A stretch of 38,872 nt of DNA, from assembly GCF_003286125.1 (NCBI RefSeq), contig NZ_QMED01000039.1, positions 1 to 38,872 of the forward strand, written 5' to 3'. The translations under genes were made by a program, and so were the position numbers. The stretch is from Algibacillus agarilyticus. GTDB taxonomy: Bacteria; Pseudomonadota; Gammaproteobacteria; Enterobacterales; Alteromonadaceae. The notes beneath the pieces were generated by a model, which saw only the letters and a program-made list of their open reading frames with translations, did not search any database and was not told the origin of the DNA. Below are positions 21,768 through 32,900 of this stretch, piece after piece; within the stretch, counting starts at the first letter, position 1; each line of letters opens with the position of its first letter.

Positions 21768-22895
21768 ATGCGCATTGCACTCGTTGCTGGTGAGGTATCA
21801 GGTGATATCCTCGGCAGCAACCTTATCCAAGAATTAAAAAAAATATACCCCAATGCCACTTTTGAAGGTGTTGCTGGCGAAGGCATGATTGAGCATGGCT
21901 GCAAAGCGTTGTTCGACATGGATGAGCTAGCCGTGATGGGGCTGGTTGAAGTTTTAGGGCGCTTACCGCGCTTATTATCTATTCGTCGCCAACTCGTTAA
22001 GTATTGGACTCAAAACCCACCTGATATCTTTATCGGTATTGATGCGCCTGATTTTAATATTACCCTTGAAGCTAAATTAAAGCGCGAAGGCATTAAAACC
22101 GTTCATTATGTGAGTCCGTCAGTCTGGGCTTGGCGTCAAAAGCGGGTTTTTAAAATAGCAAAAGCAACTGATTTAGTCCTCGCGTTATTACCTTTTGAAA
22201 AAGCATTTTATGATAAGTTTAACGTGCCGTGTGTTTTTGTTGGTCATACTTTAGCCGATCAAATACCGCTAGTGAGCAATAAACAAGCCGCGCGTGAAAC
22301 CTTAAAAATAGCGGATAAACCCACATTAGGTGTTTTTTGCGGTAGTCGTGGTAGTGAAGTTGCATTGCTATCAGCGCCTTATTTGAAAGCAGCGGCACAA
22401 CTCCAGCAAGAAAACCCTGAGCTTCAAGTTATCGCCGCCTATGTTAATGATAAACGTTTGGCACAACTCGAAGCCATTCGTAACGAGTTAACCCCCGATC
22501 TTGTCATTCACTATTTTGAAAAAAACTCACAAACGGTTATGGCAGCATCTGATGCTTTATTAATGGCATCAGGCACGGCGACATTAGAAGCTGCATTGAT
22601 TAAGCGCCCGATGGTTGTAGGCTATCGTTTTAAAGCGTTATCCTTTGCTATTTTCAAACGGCTAGTCAAAGTGAAATATTTTTCGTTACCTAATTTAATT
22701 GCAGATAAAATGTTAGTTAAAGAATTACTGCAAGATGAAGTGACTGTTGACGCGCTCTATCATGAGCTGAAAGGATTGATGAGCGAAGATAACTCGTCTC
22801 TTATCAATGAATATACCGCTATCCATCATCAGCTGAAGCTCGATGCAGGTGCTCATGCCGCTAAGGCAATATCGGAATTAATGCATGCAAACTGA
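21768..22895 (+). CDS. lpxB: Lipid-A-disaccharide synthase
   Basis: LpxB (GT19) joins UDP-diacylglucosamine and lipid X to form the lipid A disaccharide at the inner membrane. The 375 residues begin [20 protein letters not shown], followed by [11 protein letters not shown], the substrate region [21 protein letters not shown] and GSRGSEV, and [21 protein letters not shown] of the nucleotide-binding half. Its 3' end overlaps rnhB by 11 bases. Confidence 0.97.
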   Translation: MRIALVAGEVSGDILGSNLIQELKKIYPNATFEGVAGEGMIEHGCKALFDMDELAVMGLVEVLGRLPRLLSIRRQLVKYWTQNPPDIFIGIDAPDFNITLEAKLKREGIKTVHYVSPSVWAWRQKRVFKIAKATDLVLALLPFEKAFYDKFNVPCVFVGHTLADQIPLVSNKQAARETLKIADKPTLGVFCGSRGSEVALLSAPYLKAAAQLQQENPELQVIAAYVNDKRLAQLEAIRNELTPDLVIHYFEKNSQTVMAASDALLMASGTATLEAALIKRPMVVGYRFKALSFAIFKRLVKVKYFSLPNLIADKMLVKELLQDEVTVDALYHELKGLMSEDNSSLINEYTAIHHQLKLDAGAHAAKAISELMHAN

Positions 22896-23493
22896 ACTAT
22901 TTGATTTAACCGCTTACGCCACCGAGGTTGTCGCAGGAGTAGACGAAGTGGGTCGAGGCCCACTTGTCGGCTCTGTTGTTGCCGCCGCCGTCATCCTTGA
23001 TCCTAATAAACCGATTGTCGGGTTGCGAGACTCTAAAAAATTATCGGATAAAAAACGCGCTGCATTCGAGATTGAAATTAAAGAAAAAGCGCTGGCTTAT
23101 GCCGTTGCAGAAGCAACGCCGGCTGAAATAGATGAAATTAATATTTTACAAGCCAGCTTTTTAGCTATGCGGCGTGCGGTTGAGCAATTGCAAACTCAGC
23201 CAACGTTTGTGCTTGTTGATGGTAATAAGCAATTAGACGGTATTGCGATGCCATCCGAAGCGATTGTTAAAGGTGATGATTTAGTCCCGGCGATTAGTGC
23301 CGCTTCAATTTTGGCTAAAGAATATAGAGATCGCCAAATGTTTGCGTTAGATGCGCAATTTCCCGCTTATGAATTTGCAAAACATAAGGGTTATCCAACT
23401 AAGTTACATTTAGCGCGTTTAGCCGAATATGGTCCGATTAGTGAACATCGGATGTCATTTAAACCGGTTATGCGTGCTTTGGAGAATAAATAG
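22885..23493 (+). CDS. rnhB: Ribonuclease HII
   Basis: RNase HII nicks DNA at embedded ribonucleotides and degrades RNA:DNA hybrids. The 202 residues carry [20 protein letters not shown] with the catalytic Asp20-Glu21, a third Asp in FVLVDGNK, and the late Asp in KEYRDRQM. The start overlaps lpxB and the stop overlaps the dnaE GTG by one base, so it is translationally coupled on both sides. Confidence 0.96.
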   Translation: MQTELFDLTAYATEVVAGVDEVGRGPLVGSVVAAAVILDPNKPIVGLRDSKKLSDKKRAAFEIEIKEKALAYAVAEATPAEIDEINILQASFLAMRRAVEQLQTQPTFVLVDGNKQLDGIAMPSEAIVKGDDLVPAISAASILAKEYRDRQMFALDAQFPAYEFAKHKGYPTKLHLARLAEYGPISEHRMSFKPVMRALENK

Positions 23494-26400
23494 TGACTGA
23501 TCCCAAGTTCATACATTTACGGCTCCATTCTGATTTTTCAATGGTTGATGGCGTTGCTAAAACTAAACCGATTGTTGCAAAAATTAAAGACATGAATATG
23601 CCAGCCGTGGCTATCACTGATCAAATGAACCTCTGCGGCTTAGTTCGTTTTTATGGTGCAGCACATAACTCAGGAATTAAACCCATTATCGGGGCTGATT
23701 TATGGATGCGCTCGCCTGAATTTGGCGATGAGCTATTCCGGTTGGTGGCTTTGTGCCAAGACAACGATGGTTATAAAAATCTAACGTTACTCATATCAAA
23801 AGCTTATCAACGTGGCGAGATTAAAGATCGCGCTGTCGTTGATAAAGACTGGTTGATTGAACATGCTAAAGGCTTAATATTATTATCCGGTGGCGTGCAA
23901 GGAGACTTAGGTAAAGCGCTGATTAAAGGTAACCAAGCGCAAGTTGACAGTATAATTACTTTTTACAAAACGTATTTTCCGGATGCTTTTTACCTTGAAT
24001 TAATACGTACACAACGAAAAGATGAAGAAGTCTATTTGCACATGGCAGTCGATATTGCACAGCAATATGATTTACCGGTTGTGGCCACTAATGAAGTTGT
24101 TTTTCTGGAAGCCAAAGATTTTGACGCGCACGAAATCCGTGTGGCGATTAATGATGGCTTTACGCTTGAAGATCCTAACCGCCCTAAAAATTATTCAGCC
24201 CAGCAATATTTATGCACCGAAGCCGAAATGGTTGAAAAGTTTTCAGATATTCCTGAAGCGCTTGCTAATACCGTTGAAATTGCAAAGCGTTGCAATGTCA
24301 CTGTGCTACTCGGTGAATACTTTTTACCTAAATTTCCGACCGGTGACTTAACCGATGCTGAATATCTGGTTAAGGTGTCTAAAGAAGGGTTAGAAGATCG
24401 GCTTGAATTTTTATTTCCTGATCCGGACGAGCGTGCAGTAAAACGTATTCCTTATGATGAACGTTTACAAATCGAGATGGACGTTATTAACCAAATGGGA
24501 TTCCCGGGTTACTTCTTGATCGTGATGGAGTTCATACAATGGAGTAAAGATAACAATATACCGGTTGGACCTGGGCGTGGGTCAGGTGCGGGTTCGCTAG
24601 TTGCTTACGCACAAAAAATTACCGATCTCGATCCACTTGAATTTGATTTACTCTTCGAACGATTTCTAAACCCTGAGCGGGTATCAATGCCCGATTTTGA
24701 CGTCGATTTTTGTATGGATCGCCGAGATGAAGTTATCGCTCATGTTGCCGACATGTATGGCCGTGATGCCGTATCGCAAATTATTACGTTTGGTACGATG
24801 GCGGCTAAAGCCGTTATTCGCGACGTTGGGCGAGTACTGGGCCATCCTTATGGTTTTGTCGATCGAATAACGAAATTAGTGCCTGGCGATCCGGGCATGA
24901 CTTTAGCTAAAGCTTTTGAAGTTGAAACTCGCTTACCTGAACTATACGCTGCCGATGAAGATGTAAAAGATCTCATCGATATGGCAAGACAACTTGAAGG
25001 TGTGACCCGTAATGCGGGTAAACATGCCGGTGGGGTTGTTATTTCACCAACCAAAATTACCGACTTTTCGCCACTTTATTGTGATGCCGAAGGTAAGCAG
25101 CCTGTTACACAGTTTGACAAAAATGATGTTGAAACGGCTGGCCTAGTAAAATTCGATTTCTTAGGTTTACGCACCCTGACTATTTTGCAGTGGGCCATTG
25201 ATATGGCTGATGCGCGTAATGTGAAAAAAGGGATCCCACCAATTGATATTGCGGCCATCCCTGTTGATGACCCCGCCAGTTTCAGACTCTTACAAAACGC
25301 AGAAACCACCGCCGTATTCCAGCTGGAATCAAGAGGGATGAAAGATCTGATTAAGCGGTTAAAGCCTGACTGCTTTGAAGATATGATCGCACTTGTTGCA
25401 CTCTTTAGACCCGGACCCCTTTCGTCGGGTATGGTTGATAACTTTATCGACCGCAAACATGGTCGAGAAGAAGTTTCATACCCAGATGCTGAATATCAAC
25501 ATGAATGTTTGAAAGAAATACTTGAACCCACTTACGGCATTATCTTGTACCAAGAACAGGTTATGCAAATTGCACAAGCCATGTCAGGATATACCTTAGG
25601 TGGGGCAGATATGCTACGCCGAGCTATGGGTAAAAAGAAACCCGAAGAAATGGCGAAACAACGCAGTGTATTTGAAGATGGCGCGCGTAATAACAATATT
25701 GACGGTGTGCTTGCCATCAAAATTTTTGATTTGGTAGAAAAATTCGCTGGGTATGGTTTTAATAAATCACATTCAGCTGCATATGCGTTAGTTTCGTATC
25801 AAACCCTTTGGATGAAAACCCATTACCCCGCCGAGTTTATGGCTGGGGTGATGTCGGCAGATATGGATAACTCCGACAAAGTGGTAACACTTGTTGATGA
25901 GTGTGAACGTATGGGGCTTAAATTATTGCCGCCAGATGTTAACTTTGGCCAATACAAATTTACGGTTACCGAAGCGGGTGAAGTTGTTTATGGTATTGGT
26001 GCCATCAAAGGGGTCGGTGAAGGGCCTATTGAAGCGATTATTGCGGCTAGAAATGAACACGGTGCGTTTTCTGATCTCTTTGATTTTTGCAACAAAGTGG
26101 ATATTAAAAAAATCAATCGCCGTGTGCTCGAAAAATTAATTAAAGCGGGGGCGATGGATAAGTTAGGTCCTCATCGTGCCGCCATGATGGCCAGTTTAAA
26201 TGACGCGTTAAAAGCGGCTGATCAACATCATAAAGATCAGGCCATTGGCCAAGATGACTTATTTGGCATATTAACGACTGAACCGGAAGATGTAGAGCGG
26301 GCTTTTTCAAATGTGCCTAAATGGCCAGAAGATGTTTGGCTTGAAGGTGAGCGCGAAACGTTGGGGCTATACCTGACAGGACACCCGATTAATCGTTACC

Positions 26401-26972
26401 GTAAAGAATTACGCCAATATACCAATCGTAAAATTGCCGATTTAGAACCAACGGCTCGTGGTGTTGAGGTGATCTCTGCTGGTTTGATCTTAGGCGTTAA
26501 AGTCATGATCAACAAAAAAGGCAATCGTTGGGCTATTGTAACCATTGATGATAAATCAGCTCGAATTGATGTGCGTTTTTTCCCCGATGCTTATGACGAG
26601 TTTGAAGAACTATTAGAAAAAGATAAAATTATAATAGTTAAAGGCCGTGTACAGTTTGATGACTTTAACGGTGAAAATATGATGGGCGCATCAGACGTGA
26701 AAGACATTGTTCAAGCCCGCGAACAATATGTTAAATCGCTAGAGGTTAATTTGTCATCTGACCTGTTTCAACGTGACTTTGTGCAAAAATTTAAGCATGT
26801 CATGATGGCTTATAACCAAGGCTCTATACCGGTTAAAGTTAAATACAAAACTGATAAAGCGCAAGCCGAAATGAAATTTGGTATTGAATGGTATATCACA
26901 CCACATGATAGGTTGATCTATGATTTACAACAATTAGTCGGTGAAAATGCGGTTTCATTACAATATGATTAA
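23493..26972 (+). CDS. dnaE: DNA polymerase III alpha subunit
   Basis: The catalytic subunit of the replicative polymerase. The 1159 residues match E. coli (1160). An N-terminal PHP domain begins [15 protein letters not shown]; the palm has [15 protein letters not shown] and [12 protein letters not shown], with catalytic Asp401 and Asp403 at the same numbers as E. coli; then the fingers ([19 protein letters not shown]), the HhH region, an OB fold (near 990-1070) and the C-terminal tau-binding part. The start is GTG at 23493, overlapping the rnhB TAG. Confidence 0.98.
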   Translation: MTDPKFIHLRLHSDFSMVDGVAKTKPIVAKIKDMNMPAVAITDQMNLCGLVRFYGAAHNSGIKPIIGADLWMRSPEFGDELFRLVALCQDNDGYKNLTLLISKAYQRGEIKDRAVVDKDWLIEHAKGLILLSGGVQGDLGKALIKGNQAQVDSIITFYKTYFPDAFYLELIRTQRKDEEVYLHMAVDIAQQYDLPVVATNEVVFLEAKDFDAHEIRVAINDGFTLEDPNRPKNYSAQQYLCTEAEMVEKFSDIPEALANTVEIAKRCNVTVLLGEYFLPKFPTGDLTDAEYLVKVSKEGLEDRLEFLFPDPDERAVKRIPYDERLQIEMDVINQMGFPGYFLIVMEFIQWSKDNNIPVGPGRGSGAGSLVAYAQKITDLDPLEFDLLFERFLNPERVSMPDFDVDFCMDRRDEVIAHVADMYGRDAVSQIITFGTMAAKAVIRDVGRVLGHPYGFVDRITKLVPGDPGMTLAKAFEVETRLPELYAADEDVKDLIDMARQLEGVTRNAGKHAGGVVISPTKITDFSPLYCDAEGKQPVTQFDKNDVETAGLVKFDFLGLRTLTILQWAIDMADARNVKKGIPPIDIAAIPVDDPASFRLLQNAETTAVFQLESRGMKDLIKRLKPDCFEDMIALVALFRPGPLSSGMVDNFIDRKHGREEVSYPDAEYQHECLKEILEPTYGIILYQEQVMQIAQAMSGYTLGGADMLRRAMGKKKPEEMAKQRSVFEDGARNNNIDGVLAIKIFDLVEKFAGYGFNKSHSAAYALVSYQTLWMKTHYPAEFMAGVMSADMDNSDKVVTLVDECERMGLKLLPPDVNFGQYKFTVTEAGEVVYGIGAIKGVGEGPIEAIIAARNEHGAFSDLFDFCNKVDIKKINRRVLEKLIKAGAMDKLGPHRAAMMASLNDALKAADQHHKDQAIGQDDLFGILTTEPEDVERAFSNVPKWPEDVWLEGERETLGLYLTGHPINRYRKELRQYTNRKIADLEPTARGVEVISAGLILGVKVMINKKGNRWAIVTIDDKSARIDVRFFPDAYDEFEELLEKDKIIIVKGRVQFDDFNGENMMGASDVKDIVQAREQYVKSLEVNLSSDLFQRDFVQKFKHVMMAYNQGSIPVKVKYKTDKAQAEMKFGIEWYITPHDRLIYDLQQLVGENAVSLQYD

Positions 26973-27193
26973 TGACGAATTCTAGGTATTGTCTTGGTAT
27001 TGATACGATCGTAACGTTTTAGTGGTACTACCACGTATTTTTTAAGAAAAACGCTAGCTATCGTTAATTCGGTTACATACAATAAGCGCAATTTTTGACT
27101 AGCTAGTTATAACGTTAGCTAAATCACACTGTTAGCCCAAGTAAAATATGATGGCTGACAAGGTAGAGATGATATAAATCACGGGTAGGATTA

Positions 27194-28150
27194 ATGAGTT
27201 TAAGTTTTTTAGACTTTGAGCAACCAGTTGCCGAGCTTGAAGCACAAATTGAAGAATTAAAAAATGTTAATAAAGGCAATGAGCTAAACATTGACATTGA
27301 AGAAGAAATTGCGCGCTTAAAAAATAAAAGCGTCGCGTTATCTAAAAAGATATTTTCAGATTTAGGTGCATGGCAAATTGCCCAAATAGCTCGCCACCCT
27401 AAACGTCCCTATACACAAGATTACCTTGATTTAATATTCACTGAATTTGATGAATTAGCCGGTGATCGTGCTTTTGCTAATGATCCGGCTATTGTAGGTG
27501 GCATAGCACGTTTTAATGGCGAGCCAGTCATGGTTATTGGTCAGCAAAAAGGTCGTGATACAGCCGAAAAAATTCGTCGTAACTTTGGTATGCCTCGCCC
27601 AGAAGGTTATCGTAAAGCATTACGTTTAATGGAGATGGCTGAGCGTTTCAATATGCCCGTCATCACTTTTATTGATACACCGGGTGCATACCCAGGTGTT
27701 GGTGCTGAAGAGCGTGGTCAAAGTGAAGCCATCGCAACTAACTTAAAAGTCATGGCGGCTTTAAAAGTGCCCGTTATTTGTACGGTAATTGGTGAAGGTG
27801 GTTCGGGTGGTGCATTAGCCATTGGTGTTGGCGATCGTGTTAACATGTTGCAATACAGTACTTACTCTGTTATTTCACCTGAAGGCTGCGCATCCATTTT
27901 ATGGAAAAGTGCAGAAAAGGCCCCGCTCGCCGCAGATGCAATGGGTATTACTGCGCATCGTTTAAAAGAACTAAATTTAATCAACGACATTATTGAAGAG
28001 CCATTAGGTGGCGCTCATCGTGATTTTGATTTTATGGCTCATAATATTAAGCAAACGATCAGCAAGCAACTTGCTGAGTTACGCGCTAAGCCAGTAGAGA
28101 CTTTACTTGAAGAACGTTACGATCGCTTAATGTCTTTTGGTTATTGCTAA
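27194..28150 (+). CDS. accA: Acetyl-CoA carboxylase carboxyltransferase subunit alpha
   Basis: AccA with AccD transfers the carboxyl group from carboxybiotin to acetyl-CoA, making malonyl-CoA, the first step of fatty acid synthesis. The 318 residues start [16 protein letters not shown] and contain [47 protein letters not shown] and [15 protein letters not shown], the crotonase-fold CoA site. The ATG has AGGA upstream. The 221-base gap before it shows no confident promoter, only a short GTGGT/ACCAC stem near 27030. Confidence 0.97.
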   Translation: MSLSFLDFEQPVAELEAQIEELKNVNKGNELNIDIEEEIARLKNKSVALSKKIFSDLGAWQIAQIARHPKRPYTQDYLDLIFTEFDELAGDRAFANDPAIVGGIARFNGEPVMVIGQQKGRDTAEKIRRNFGMPRPEGYRKALRLMEMAERFNMPVITFIDTPGAYPGVGAEERGQSEAIATNLKVMAALKVPVICTVIGEGGSGGALAIGVGDRVNMLQYSTYSVISPEGCASILWKSAEKAPLAADAMGITAHRLKELNLINDIIEEPLGGAHRDFDFMAHNIKQTISKQLAELRAKPVETLLEERYDRLMSFGYC

Positions 28151-28182
28151 ACACAAATTAAATTTGTTTTAGTTTTAATGAT

Positions 28183-28210
28183 AAAAAATGCCGCACTAGC
28201 GGCATTTTTT
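28183..28210 (+). terminator. accA terminator
   Basis: AAAAAATGCCGC (28183-28194), an ACTA loop and GCGGCATTTTTT (28199-28210). A strong intrinsic terminator; the A-tract on the left would also allow function on the other strand. Confidence 0.9.
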
Positions 28211-28254
28211 ATGGGATTGTTTCACAGATTACTTTATGAATTGCATTGCTAACG

Positions 28255-29628
28255 ATGATGAAAACCACGCCATTTAACCAAATAATTCAATTGGGTTATC
28301 CCATTGTTGTCGCTTATAGTGGCGGGCTAGATTCAACCGTTTTATTAAAACAATTAGTTGAATTACGTAAGCGACAGGCTTTTCCGCTTTATGCTATTCA
28401 TATTCATCATGGCTTAAGTACCCATGCCGATGCATGGCTTGCGCATTGCAAGCAAACCAGTGAAGAATGGGGGGTTAACTTTTATCATGCCCATGCTCAT
28501 ATAACGCAGCAAAATCAGCAAAGTTTAGAAGCTGTAGCACGAGATGCTCGTTACCGCTTAATCACTGAGATCATTAATCAAATTGCGAAAGAGGGCGCTT
28601 ACAACGCGGTATCGCTTATCACTGGGCAACATAAAGATGACCAGGTCGAAACTTTTTTTATTCGTTTAAAGCGCGGAAGTGGACCTAAAGGCTTATCGGC
28701 TATGGCCAATAAACGTACGGTAAATGATTTAATTACGCTTTATCGTCCGTTATTAAACACCGACAGAACAGCATTGTTAACTTATGCAGAGCAAAATCAA
28801 TTGCAGTGGGTTGAAGATGAAAGTAACGCCGATGATATGTTCGACCGTAACTTTTTACGCAATAACGTTTTACCTATTATTAATAAACGTTGGCGTGGTT
28901 TTAAAGACTGTGTGGTGCGAAGTGCCGAACTCGCTGCTGAATATACACAAATTGTTGAAGAAGTCGCGAGCGAAGATTTAACACAGATTAAAGTGTCTGC
29001 CAATCAATTATGCTGTGTGCGTTTAAGCACGCTATCTGACAATAGACAACGAGCTGTATTGCGTTGTTGGCTGCAAACATTGTGCAGTCAATTACCTAGC
29101 CAAAAGCAACTACACGCAATTCAGCACGAAGTAATCAAAGCACGAGAAGACAGTCAAGCCCAAGTTAAATTAAAGCAGGGGAGTCTGCGGAAGTACCAGC
29201 AGAAATTGTATTTTTGCCCTCTGCTGGATGAGATCCCCGTCGAGGTCATTAAACCTATTATATGGTCATCGCCTTTAAGCTCGCCATTGCGCAATCTTGT
29301 TTACAATCAAATTATTTATTGTGAAGATGCTCTTGTTTGTGATCCGGAACGTTCATTAATGGCTGTCAGAGCGGCGCATGCCGATGAAATTGTGTCTATT
29401 CATTATGGCGTTTCAGGCTCTGTGCTGTGTCAACCCGCTAACCGTGGCAGAAAACGCAGCATAAAAAAATTATTGCATGAATATAAAGTGCCTTATTGGC
29501 AACGCCATCTTGTTCCCTTTTTATTTTATAATGATCAGCTTGTTGCTGCTATTGGTTTATGGCCTTGCAGTGAGTTTGTTACCTCAAGTGAATCAAGCGT
29601 TTTGTATAGTATTAACCCCCCCATATAA
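28255..29628 (+). CDS. tilS: tRNA(Ile)-lysidine synthetase
   Basis: TilS converts C34 of the CAU-anticodon tRNA-Ile to lysidine so that it reads AUA, an essential step. The N-terminal PP-loop ATPase has AYSGGLDSTVLL (about residues 18-29), then HHGLS and GQHKDDQVETFFIRLKRGSG; a linker domain and a C-terminal domain with RGRKRSIKKLLHEYKVPYWQR complete it. I start at ATG 28255 (457 residues); ATG 28258 is equally possible, and TTG 28246 would add three residues. The gene has its own terminator and follows accA as in relatives. Confidence 0.94.
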   Translation: MMKTTPFNQIIQLGYPIVVAYSGGLDSTVLLKQLVELRKRQAFPLYAIHIHHGLSTHADAWLAHCKQTSEEWGVNFYHAHAHITQQNQQSLEAVARDARYRLITEIINQIAKEGAYNAVSLITGQHKDDQVETFFIRLKRGSGPKGLSAMANKRTVNDLITLYRPLLNTDRTALLTYAEQNQLQWVEDESNADDMFDRNFLRNNVLPIINKRWRGFKDCVVRSAELAAEYTQIVEEVASEDLTQIKVSANQLCCVRLSTLSDNRQRAVLRCWLQTLCSQLPSQKQLHAIQHEVIKAREDSQAQVKLKQGSLRKYQQKLYFCPLLDEIPVEVIKPIIWSSPLSSPLRNLVYNQIIYCEDALVCDPERSLMAVRAAHADEIVSIHYGVSGSVLCQPANRGRKRSIKKLLHEYKVPYWQRHLVPFLFYNDQLVAAIGLWPCSEFVTSSESSVLYSINPPI

Positions 29629-29641
29629 AATATAAATAACA

Positions 29642-29670
29642 CCTAAATATGACCAGTGGTCATATTTAGG
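29642..29670 (+). terminator. tilS terminator
   Basis: CCTAAATATGACC (29642-29654) and GGTCATATTTAGG (29658-29670) are a perfect 13-bp inverted repeat with a 3-base spacer, followed by GTTTTATAATT. Probably an intrinsic terminator with an AT-rich stem. Confidence 0.7.
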
Positions 29671-29741
29671 GTTTTATAATTAATTCTCTAAATTTATTTC
29701 TCCCTCAATATTTAAAATACTTACAACGCGATAGTTTGGTA

Positions 29742-29759
29742 CGAGTATACGTATATTCG
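29742..29759. promoter_or_regulatory. Near-perfect palindrome upstream of the di-haem protein gene
   Basis: CGAGTATACGTATATTCG is an 18-bp palindrome with one mismatched pair and a perfect 10-bp centre (TATACGTATA). It lies about 225 bases before the next gene in a 357-base AT-rich gap that otherwise shows only the tilS terminator. It could be an operator for a dimeric regulator; no -35/-10 pair with good spacing could be placed next to it. Confidence 0.3.
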
Positions 29760-29985
29760 GTATTAATCATTCGCTTGATGGTTGTTTAAGCTAATTTGAA
29801 AAAACAAATACAATATAGTTGTTGATGTTATCGTTAACAAAATGTAAGTTTCAGTTTGCTATGTATGCGTTATGTAGTCCATTTGTTTATAAATTGTTGC
29901 TAACTAAAACAATAACCTTTGCTTTTTATTACCGAAATCAAGCTTAAAAAGCTAAGCAAGGTGTTATCAATTGGAGACACAGAGA

Positions 29986-32900
29986 GTGAATAAACCACAA
30001 ATTAAAATGAATAAAGTTTGGGTTGCGATGACAATGGCAGGTGCGCTTGCGGCCCCTAATATTGCTATCGCGGCTTGTGATGCTGATTTTGGATTAGATT
30101 ATATAGACGACAATACGGCTCGTTTATATCATAAAGATTTAGGTTGGACAGGCGGTTTTAAATACCTTTGTTCAGCTGGTGATGCAGATTGTGCAGATGC
30201 CACTCGCGAAGACGGATACTTTTATCGCACCATTAATAATGCGGTTGTTGGTCAAACTTACAATGCTAAATTTAAAGTACAAGATAATGCAGTGGGTCAA
30301 GCGATCATTGAAGAATCGATCACCTTTAATACTGACTCATGTGATGTGCTTTCTGGCACTAATACGCCAGAAGAGCCGGTTGAACCAGAAGAGCCCACTG
30401 AACCGCAAGAGCCAGAGCAACCGGTTGTAACCGGGGCTGAATTTGGTTTAACAAACGAAGGTGTTGTATATCACCTTAAAGGTGAGCAAAGCGGCTCTTG
30501 GGCTTATCTTTGTTTAAATAACAATTGTCAAAGTGCAACGGTTAATGGTTTACGTTACGAACATGCCTTTGGTAATGTTGATGCGAGTACGGCCTATGTT
30601 ATTGAATTTAAAGTTCAAGATAATACAACCGGCCAATGCTTATCAGGGCAAAAAACGTTAAACCCTGGTCAAAGTGCTGACTCTGATTGTGTTGAAGGTG
30701 TGCCCGTTGAACCAGAAGAACCTGTTGAACCGGAAGAGCCGGTTGAACCGGAAGAGCCGGTTGAACCGGAAGAGCCGGTTGAACCGGAAGAGCCGGTTGA
30801 ACCAGAAGAGCCGGTTGTCGATGGTGACAATGGCTTTGATGTGATAAATGGCAATACCGCATTATATTGGCATAAACAGCTTGAAGGTTGGCCGACAACA
30901 GGTGATTACTACATGTGTAAAAACCTTGAAGCCGATTGTTATCGAGCGAGTTTAGTCGATGGTCGCTGGCAAGTTGAACAAAACAATATGGTTGCAGGCA
31001 GTTTTACTGCGCAGCTTAAAGTACCGGGCATGGGCTCAGATAACTTCCCTAAATGGCAGGTTGATTGGGCTGGCGGTGCTGCTAACCCAGAAACCCCTGG
31101 TAATGGTGAGCAACCTAGCAGCGGCGGTGTGATTGTGGGTAGTAAGAACCCTGAAATTGTTGCCCCCAGTATTCATACCGAAATTTTACCCGCGCTTGAT
31201 TATGGTTTCACCGCCGAAACCGGCAACTTTTTAGTGGGTGGAATTGGCAATGGAGACGCATTGTTTGGTCGCACGCTTTACACTTTCCAACCTGATGTGG
31301 CTAATTCCGGCACAAGTAACTGTGTTGATTGTGCCGCTTGGCCTGCGCTTATCGTTGAAAGTGAAGAAGCCTTAGTGCGTCCATCACGTTTAGTCGGTGA
31401 GTTGAATACGATCACTTTACCAACGGGTGATTTACAGGTTACTTACCAAGGTAAACCGCTCTATTTTAGATCGGCAGATACGCTACCAGGGCAAATAGAG
31501 GGTGCAAACGAAACATGGCCTGTTGCTATCGTTGAAACAACGGCTGTTCCAACAGAGTTATATGCAGATGCATTACAAACGCCAAGCAATATGGTTGTTG
31601 CCGATAATGGTTTCCGCTTTGATATTATGAGCAATACAGTTGAGTGGCAATTTGGTTCGGCTTTAGGTACGACAGTAAATGGTAATGTTGAATTTTTCTG
31701 TTCACCTGACCAATTAAACTTTTCATCGGTTAATGTTTCAGGTGGTCAAGCGACTATTCCTGCGGCATGTGTTAACGCAAATGAATATTGGTATTATTTT
31801 AGATATGAGTTAAATAATCCGGGTGCGGGTCATTATGAAATGGATGATGATCATAGTTTTGATGCTTCCAGTGCTTATCGTTACACGGCTTTATTTATTA
31901 ACGATGGAACACGTCTTGATTTAACTCAGCGTGATTCTTTTGTTGATGTTGCCGCTAACTGGATGCGTTTTCGTCATCCAAGAGCTTATGATGGGGTTAC
32001 CGAAGCGATACGTGATGCAAGCCATAACTTCTCGCGTTTAGCTGAGCTTGCGCGTTACTCAATTGAAGCCACAGAAACCACAACGGCTAATGGTAATATC
32101 AATCTTGTACTTGATTTTGAATTACCGTATTCGAAAGGTCAGGGGGCGATTGAAAAAGGCTTGGTGCGGGTTGAGGGTATGCAAAATGGTGCGGGTGATG
32201 CGAAGTTACCGACTTGGCGCTTTAACTTTATATCGTCAAATAATGAAACGACCTATACAGCTCAAGGTGAATGGTCTTATGGTCAATCACTTAGCTTTGA
32301 AATGACCGGTGTCGTGGGGCATATCAGCTCGCAAACTTACAATACCTTCCAGTATTATACGTTTGGTCGTGGTTTTCATAACCCAATTAGTGATCCGCGT
32401 TTATCGTTAGTCGGTAAAGGCGGTACCCACATGGTTTATAACATCAAAAACTATGGCATGGAGTTTAAAAATGGTGCGACAGGTGCGGGCATTTCTGACA
32501 TCATTATAGATAAACATGCGATCTTTACTCAGCATTTAACCACAATTACACAACCAGCTGAAGTTGATGATTTTTTATGGGGGCATCATTTATTTCACGG
32601 CGTTAAGTTATTACGCACTAGCCAAGAGCAACCCGATCAATCAAACATGGGATCGGTACCTGGCGATACCGGTATGGGTAATGTATTACCAGATATAAAA
32701 GAAGGTGCACCGATTGCGTGTGGTGATTGTCATTTCCGTGATGGTCGTGGTTCACATGTTATAAACACGCCTAATGGTGAGCGTATTGCGCCACCAACGT
32801 TTGGTGTGGGCTTGTTACAATACATTGATGGTCGTGAAGCTGGCTTTACATGGACAGGTGACGTGCCAACGGTTCGTCAACAAATCAAAAATGCACTGGT

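Noticed and set aside
29796-29819. TTGAAA/TATAGT promoter for the di-haem gene
   Set aside because: The spacer is only 12 bases, too short for sigma-70.
30608-30898. Minus-strand ORFs rich in Gly-Ser-Ser-Gly or Gln-Pro-Ala-Leu over the linker
   Set aside because: They are shadows of the 18-bp tandem repeat read backwards.
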